Under the pieces are notes generated by a model. It saw only the letters and a list, made by a program, of their open reading frames with translations, made no database searches and was not told the DNA's origin. Positions 5,920-9,014 of a stretch of DNA of 9,014 nt are shown piece by piece. Position 1 is the first letter of the stretch. Each line of letters starts with the position of its first letter. The stretch comes from an uncultured beta proteobacterium (GTDB lineage Bacteria; Pseudomonadota; Gammaproteobacteria; Burkholderiales; Burkholderiaceae_C), in NCBI GenBank assembly GCA_903914985.1, contig CAIWRE010000141.1:1-9014 (forward strand). Reading direction: 5' to 3'. The translations under genes and the position numbers were made by a program.

Positions 5920-6681
5920 TTATGCCAAGCCCGATTTTAGGGGCACAAAGTGAACCGCTTCGAGGACGGTGTGGCGCAGACCCTGGCTTGTTTTGTCGAT
6001 GACGACCAAGGCTTGCGCTGCAGCGCTACCCACACCCCGGTCAGTCGGTTGGGCTACGGGTGCCACCAGGCGGCCACCGACAGCAAGTTGATCCGTCCAC
6101 GCAGTGGGAATAGCTTCGCCTCCCGCTGCGGAAATGATGGCGGCATACGGCGCCCCCTGCGGGTAGCCGAGCATGCCGTCGCCCAATAGTAGATGGACAT
6201 GCGCCAAGCGCAGGAAGCGCAAGTTCTCGCGTGCCTTTTCATGCAGGCCTCGCAAACGCTCGATGGTGTAAACCTCGCTCGCCACTTCGCTCAAGACCGC
6301 GGCCTGGTAGCCGCAACCCGTGCCGATCTCCAACACCCGGCCCAGCTTGCCGGTGACACCTGCGCACAGCAACTCGACCATGCGTGACACCACACCAGGC
6401 TTCGAAATGGTCTGGCCCAACCCGATCGGCAGACTGGTGTCCTCATAGGCCTGGTTGACCAATGCACTGTCCACAAAGCGGTGGCGTTCCACCTTGCCCA
6501 TCGCCGCCATGACGCGCGGGTCACTCAGCCCCTGCCCTGCCAGCTTCTGCACCATGCGCTGGCGCACCGCCGAGGAGTCCATGCCCAGGCCTTGGGGAAG
6601 GTTGGTACCGGGTGCACTTTTGGGCTTAGCAGGTGAGGTGTTGCCACCCCATCGCGCCGGGAACGAAGGCCGCTCTTTCAT
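5920..6681 (-). CDS. pcm: Protein-L-isoaspartate O-methyltransferase
   Basis: Pcm methylates L-isoaspartyl residues in age-damaged proteins with S-adenosylmethionine, starting their repair. The 253-residue product shows the family motifs in order: SLPIGLGQTISKP (83-95) at the substrate site, the SAM-binding VLEIGTGCGYQAAVL (116-130), an acidic residue in VYTIER (137-142), GDGMLGYP (167-174), AIISAAGGEAIP (181-192) and the C-terminal VHFVPL (243-248). About 33 residues at the N-terminus, rich in Pro, Ser and Lys, go beyond the usual 205-220 residue protein. An internal Met34 would give the standard length. The first Met is preferred because it overlaps the surE stop as ATGA (6678-6681), typical of translational coupling. 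It is the second gene of the surE-pcm-nlpD-rlmD operon. Confidence 0.96.
   Translation of the reverse strand: MKERPSFPARWGGNTSPAKPKSAPGTNLPQGLGMDSSAVRQRMVQKLAGQGLSDPRVMAAMGKVERHRFVDSALVNQAYEDTSLPIGLGQTISKPGVVSRMVELLCAGVTGKLGRVLEIGTGCGYQAAVLSEVASEVYTIERLRGLHEKARENLRFLRLAHVHLLLGDGMLGYPQGAPYAAIISAAGGEAIPTAWTDQLAVGGRLVAPVAQPTDRGVGSAAAQALVVIDKTSQGLRHTVLEAVHFVPLKSGLA
5934..5939 (-). promoter_or_regulatory. Possible internal -10 box upstream of nlpD, inside the pcm 3' end
   Basis: The minus strand reads CCTAAAATCG, the same ten bases as the -10 region of the yccA promoter at 2768-2777. TAAAAT matches five of six -10 positions. No -35 of any quality is seen 16-18 bp upstream. If used, it would start a transcript near 5928, before nlpD. 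Because the bases also encode the last residues of Pcm, the match could be chance. Confidence 0.3.
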
Positions 6682-7457
6682 GCGGCGCTCGGCTCCGCAG
6701 GCGGAGCAAACAGAGCTGCCGTTTGCGACCAGGCCTGAAGGCTCTCGTGATCGGTCAGGTCGATCTTGAGCGGTGTAATCGTCATATGGCCCAAGGTGGT
6801 GGCGTGAAAGTCCGTGCCTTCGGCATCGTCTTTGGCCGGTCCGGCCGCACCAATCCAGTACATGGTTTCGCCACGGGGGCTGGTCTGCTTGATCACAGGC
6901 TCGGCGGCGTGGCGCTTGCCCAGGCGGCAGAGTTTGGTCGCGCCGATCTGCGAGTAAGGCAGATTAGGAATATTGACGTTCAAAAGCCAAGGTGCTTTGC
7001 CCAGCATCTTGTGCTGCACCATGGACAGCACCAGGTCACGCGCTTTGCGGGCGGCGGACTCGATCTCCAGCCAGTCTTTGTGCACCTGAGAAAACGCCAG
7101 CGAGGGAATGCCAAACAAATAGCCCTCCATGGCCGCGCCCACGGTGCCGGAGTAAATGGTGTCGTCGCCCATGTTGGCGCCGTTGTTGATGCCGGAGACC
7201 ACCAGGTCCGGACGGTAGTCCAGCAAGCCTGAAAGTGCGATGTGCACGCAATCGGCCGGTGTGCCGTTCACGTAGCGAAATCCATTGGCTCCACGGTGCA
7301 CATACAAGGGGGCATTGAGCGTGAGCGCGTTGGACTTGGCGCTGTTGTTGTGCTCGGGTGCAATCACTTCGACCTCGGCAATGTCTTTCAAAGCGTTGAA
7401 CAGTGCGAGCAGACCGGGGGCCTGGTAGCCGTCGTCATTGGAGATCAGGATTTTCAT
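6678..7457 (-). CDS. surE: 5'/3'-nucleotidase SurE
   Basis: SurE is a metal-dependent phosphatase acting on nucleoside 5'- and 3'-monophosphates and short polyphosphates, linked to stationary-phase survival. The 259-residue product begins MKILISNDDGYQAPG, with the metal-binding D8 and D9. It continues with S39 in PEHNNSAKSN and the SGINNGANMGDD loop (88-99), followed by YSGTVGAAMEG (102-112) and the conserved LNVNIPN (159-165). The frame is open further upstream, to a Met at 7565, but those 36 residues have no family counterpart and SurE proteins start at MKILISNDDG, so 7457 is chosen. No obvious Shine-Dalgarno precedes it. A TACAAT box lies at 7480-7485. It is the first gene of the operon and its stop overlaps the pcm start by 4 nt. 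Confidence 0.97.
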   Translation of the reverse strand: MKILISNDDGYQAPGLLALFNALKDIAEVEVIAPEHNNSAKSNALTLNAPLYVHRGANGFRYVNGTPADCVHIALSGLLDYRPDLVVSGINNGANMGDDTIYSGTVGAAMEGYLFGIPSLAFSQVHKDWLEIESAARKARDLVLSMVQHKMLGKAPWLLNVNIPNLPYSQIGATKLCRLGKRHAAEPVIKQTSPRGETMYWIGAAGPAKDDAEGTDFHATTLGHMTITPLKIDLTDHESLQAWSQTAALFAPPAEPSAA

Positions 7458-7479
7458 AAGTGGGCTGGAGTAAACACCG

Positions 7480-7485
7480 ATTGTA
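7480..7485 (-). promoter_or_regulatory. Probable -10 element of the surE operon
   Basis: The minus strand reads ACCTACAATCGG, with TACAAT matching five of six -10 positions. Initiation about 7 nt downstream would leave a leader of roughly 16 nt before the surE ATG. The nine bases ACCTACAAT recur at the proposed ppsA -10. No clear -35 is visible at 16-18 bp, so an activator or an extended -10 may be used. Confidence 0.45.
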
Positions 7486-7552
7486 GGTGCGGCCAATCCG
7501 GCAAGGTCACGCCTGGGACAGAGTCCGCCCGCCGGACCGCAATGCCGGGCCC

Positions 7553-7558
7553 TATGAT
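7553..7558 (+). promoter_or_regulatory. Possible -10 element of the quinone oxidoreductase gene
   Basis: TATGAT matches five of six -10 positions and lies 27 nt before the start codon, upstream of the GGAGA ribosome binding site at 7574-7578. No matching -35 hexamer is seen. A GTCCG-N5-CGGAC dyad (7523-7537) sits where a -35 would be. Confidence 0.35.
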
Positions 7559-7585
7559 CAGCCACCTATTTTTGGAGACCTTTTC

Positions 7586-8560
7586 ATGCACGCTTGGCTA
7601 TGTGAAAACCCTGTGGGCGTTGACGCCCTGAACTGGACTGAAATACCCACCCCCACGCCCAAGGCGGGCGAGGTGCTGATTGAAATCAAGGCCGCGAGCC
7701 TGAATTTTCCGGATCTGCTGATCGTCCAGAACAAATACCAGATGAAACCTGCCCTGCCCTTTGTGCCAGGCTCAGAGTACGCAGGCATTGTGCAAGCCGT
7801 GGGCGAGGGTGTGAAACACCTGCAGGTGGGCCAGGCAGTGGCATGCCTGAGCGGCACGGGTGGCTTTGGCAGCCACACCCTGGCGCCTGCAGCCTTGTGC
7901 ATGCCGCTGCCACCCGGCTTTCCGATGGTGGATGCGGCTGCCTTCATCATGATTTACGCAACCTCGTACCACGCCTTGATCGACCGTGCCGCGCTCAAGG
8001 CGGGTGAAACCGTGCTGGTGCTCGGTGCGGCAGGCGGTGTGGGCACCTCGGCCATTCAGATTGCCAAAGCGGCAGGTGCGCGCGTGATAGCCGCCGCCTC
8101 AACCGACGAAAAATGCGCACTGTGCAAGTCAATTGGTGCTGACGAGACGATCAACTACAGCACTGCGAATCTGCGTGAGACTCTCAAAACCATGACGGGC
8201 GGCAAAGGCCCCGACGTGATTTACGACCCGGTGGGCGGCGACTTTGCTGAGCCCGCGTTTCGCTCTATCGCCTGGCGCGGGCGATACCTGGTGGTCGGGT
8301 TTGCAGCGGGCCCCATCCCCGCGTTGCCGTTCAACCTGGCGCTGCTCAAGGGCGCGTCCATCGTTGGCGTGTTCTGGGGTGACTTTGCCAAGCGCGAACC
8401 CAAGTCCAACGCAGCCATGATGATGGAGTTGGCGCAGTGGTATGGCCAGGGCAAGATCAAACCGGTGATTGACCGTACCATGCCCATGGCGGAGCTGAAA
8501 GCCGCCTTCGCCCATATGGGCTCGCGCGGCGTGATGGGCAAACTGGTGATGGTGAACTAA
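7586..8560 (+). CDS. Zinc-independent NAD(P)H:quinone oxidoreductase family protein (MDR superfamily)
   Basis: This 324-residue cytosolic enzyme belongs to the medium-chain dehydrogenase/reductase superfamily, quinone oxidoreductase branch. Such enzymes use NAD(P)H to reduce quinones, enones or enoyl thioesters; the substrate here is unknown. The N-terminal GroES-like domain (about 1-125) contains AASLNFPDLLIVQNKY (37-52), FVPGSEYAGIV (59-69) and GDxV-like VGQAVACLSG (81-90). It lacks the zinc-ligand pattern of alcohol dehydrogenases. The Rossmann domain begins at ETVLVLGAAGGVGTSAIQIA (141-160), with AAGGVG as the dinucleotide loop, followed by DPVGGD (214-219) and a C-terminal RGVMGKLVM (314-322). 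The frame is open upstream of the listed start, but GGAGA lies 7 nt before the ATG at 7586 and the family starts at this point. It is divergent from surE. Its stop lies 3 nt from that of the convergent purH, with no terminator between them. Confidence 0.9.
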   Translation: MHAWLCENPVGVDALNWTEIPTPTPKAGEVLIEIKAASLNFPDLLIVQNKYQMKPALPFVPGSEYAGIVQAVGEGVKHLQVGQAVACLSGTGGFGSHTLAPAALCMPLPPGFPMVDAAAFIMIYATSYHALIDRAALKAGETVLVLGAAGGVGTSAIQIAKAAGARVIAAASTDEKCALCKSIGADETINYSTANLRETLKTMTGGKGPDVIYDPVGGDFAEPAFRSIAWRGRYLVVGFAAGPIPALPFNLALLKGASIVGVFWGDFAKREPKSNAAMMMELAQWYGQGKIKPVIDRTMPMAELKAAFAHMGSRGVMGKLVMVN

Positions 8561-8563
8561 AGC

Positions 8564-9013
8564 TCAGTGGCGGAAGTGGCGCACGCCGGTGTACACCATG
8601 GCGACGCCACGCTCGTCGGCAGCGGCCACGACCTCATCGTCGCGCATGCTGCCGCCGGGCTGGATGATGCAGGTCGCACCCGCGTCCACCACCACGTCCA
8701 AGCCGTCACGGAAGGGGAAAAACGCGTCGCTGGCCACCACGGTACCCGACAGGGTCAAACCGGCGTGTTCAGCCTTGATGCTGGCGATGCGGGCCGAGTC
8801 CACACGGCTCATCTGGCCGGCGCCCACGCCCAGCGTCATGCCGCCGCCGCAGAACACGATCGCGTTGCTCTTGACGTACTTGGCGACCTTCCATGCGAAC
8901 AGCAGGTCGTCGAGTTGCCGCGGCGTCGGTTGCAGCGTCGTCACCACCTTCAACTCAGAGCGGGAGATCTCGCGGTTGTCGGCGCTCTGGATCAGGAGAC
9001 CCGAGCCAACGCG
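8564..9013 (-). CDS. purH: PurH C-terminal part (AICAR transformylase / IMP cyclohydrolase), truncated by window edge
   Basis: Bifunctional PurH carries out the last two steps of purine synthesis: formylation of AICAR with 10-formyltetrahydrofolate, and cyclisation to IMP. Only the last 149 residues lie in the window, all in the transformylase domain. Recognisable segments run from RVGSGLLIQSADN at the edge to QLDDLLFAWKVAKYVKSNAI. SDAFFPFRDGLD, IIQPGGSMRDDEV and AAADERGVAMVYTGVRHFRH follow to the stop, the last being the standard PurH C-terminus. The N-terminal cyclohydrolase domain and the start are outside the window. Reading frame and stop are intact. The gene converges on the quinone oxidoreductase gene, with only 3 nt between stop codons. 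Confidence 0.97.
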   Translation of the reverse strand, partial: RVGSGLLIQSADNREISRSELKVVTTLQPTPRQLDDLLFAWKVAKYVKSNAIVFCGGGMTLGVGAGQMSRVDSARIASIKAEHAGLTLSGTVVASDAFFPFRDGLDVVVDAGATCIIQPGGSMRDDEVVAAADERGVAMVYTGVRHFRH

Positions 9014-9014
9014 C

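Noticed and set aside
7458..7565. A 36-residue N-terminal extension of SurE
   Set aside because: The frame is open, but SurE proteins start at MKILISNDDG, the extension has no family similarity, and it would run through the TACAAT box and most of the divergent intergenic region.
1..9014. Search for CRISPR arrays, transposases, tRNAs, toxin-antitoxin pairs, defence genes or other accessory cassettes
   Set aside because: No repeated spacer-like units, no inverted-repeat-bounded element, no cloverleaf-like sequence and no unexplained gene-size gap were seen. The longest gene-free stretch is the 244-nt ppsA-ppsR region.

Overview
The window looks like chromosomal core DNA from a betaproteobacterium of the order Burkholderiales, most likely family Comamonadaceae (Rhodoferax/Polaromonas/Acidovorax-like; the genus cannot be resolved by eye). 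This rests on the high and even GC content, the gene set, the surE-pcm-nlpD-rlmD order, and -10-like boxes of the form TACAATCG or TAAAATCG. I see no tRNA, rRNA, CRISPR array, insertion sequence, phage gene or compositional island.

Layout from left to right. (1) 1-1146, minus: N-terminal 382 residues of phosphoenolpyruvate synthase (ppsA), cut by the window edge. (2) A 244-nt divergent intergenic region holding a terminator-like hairpin with an alternative pairing, just upstream of (3) ppsR (1391-2212, plus), the bifunctional kinase/phosphorylase that switches PEP synthase on and off. (4) 2225-2632, minus: a stand-alone GlcG/HbpS-type (DUF336) protein, convergent with ppsR. (5) 2814-3509, plus: a seven-helix YccA/BI-1 membrane protein with a recognisable promoter and a strong bidirectional terminator. 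(6) 7457 down to 3549, minus: a tightly packed operon surE-pcm-nlpD-rlmD (housekeeping nucleotidase, isoaspartyl repair methyltransferase, LysM/LytM lipoprotein, 23S rRNA m5U methyltransferase). (7) 7586-8560, plus: a zinc-independent quinone oxidoreductase of the MDR superfamily, divergent from surE. (8) 8564-9013, minus: C-terminal 149 residues of purH, cut by the right edge.

Functionally there are two coherent units. ppsA and ppsR form a gluconeogenic enzyme and its dedicated regulator, read divergently from a shared region. surE-pcm-nlpD is the classic stationary-phase/repair cluster that in gamma- and many betaproteobacteria leads into rpoS. Here rpoS is absent: nlpD is followed after 17 nt by rlmD. 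That absence, and the possible attenuator in front of ppsR, are the observations most worth a second look. I did not find an evident undescribed multi-gene system. The rest is ordinary core genome.
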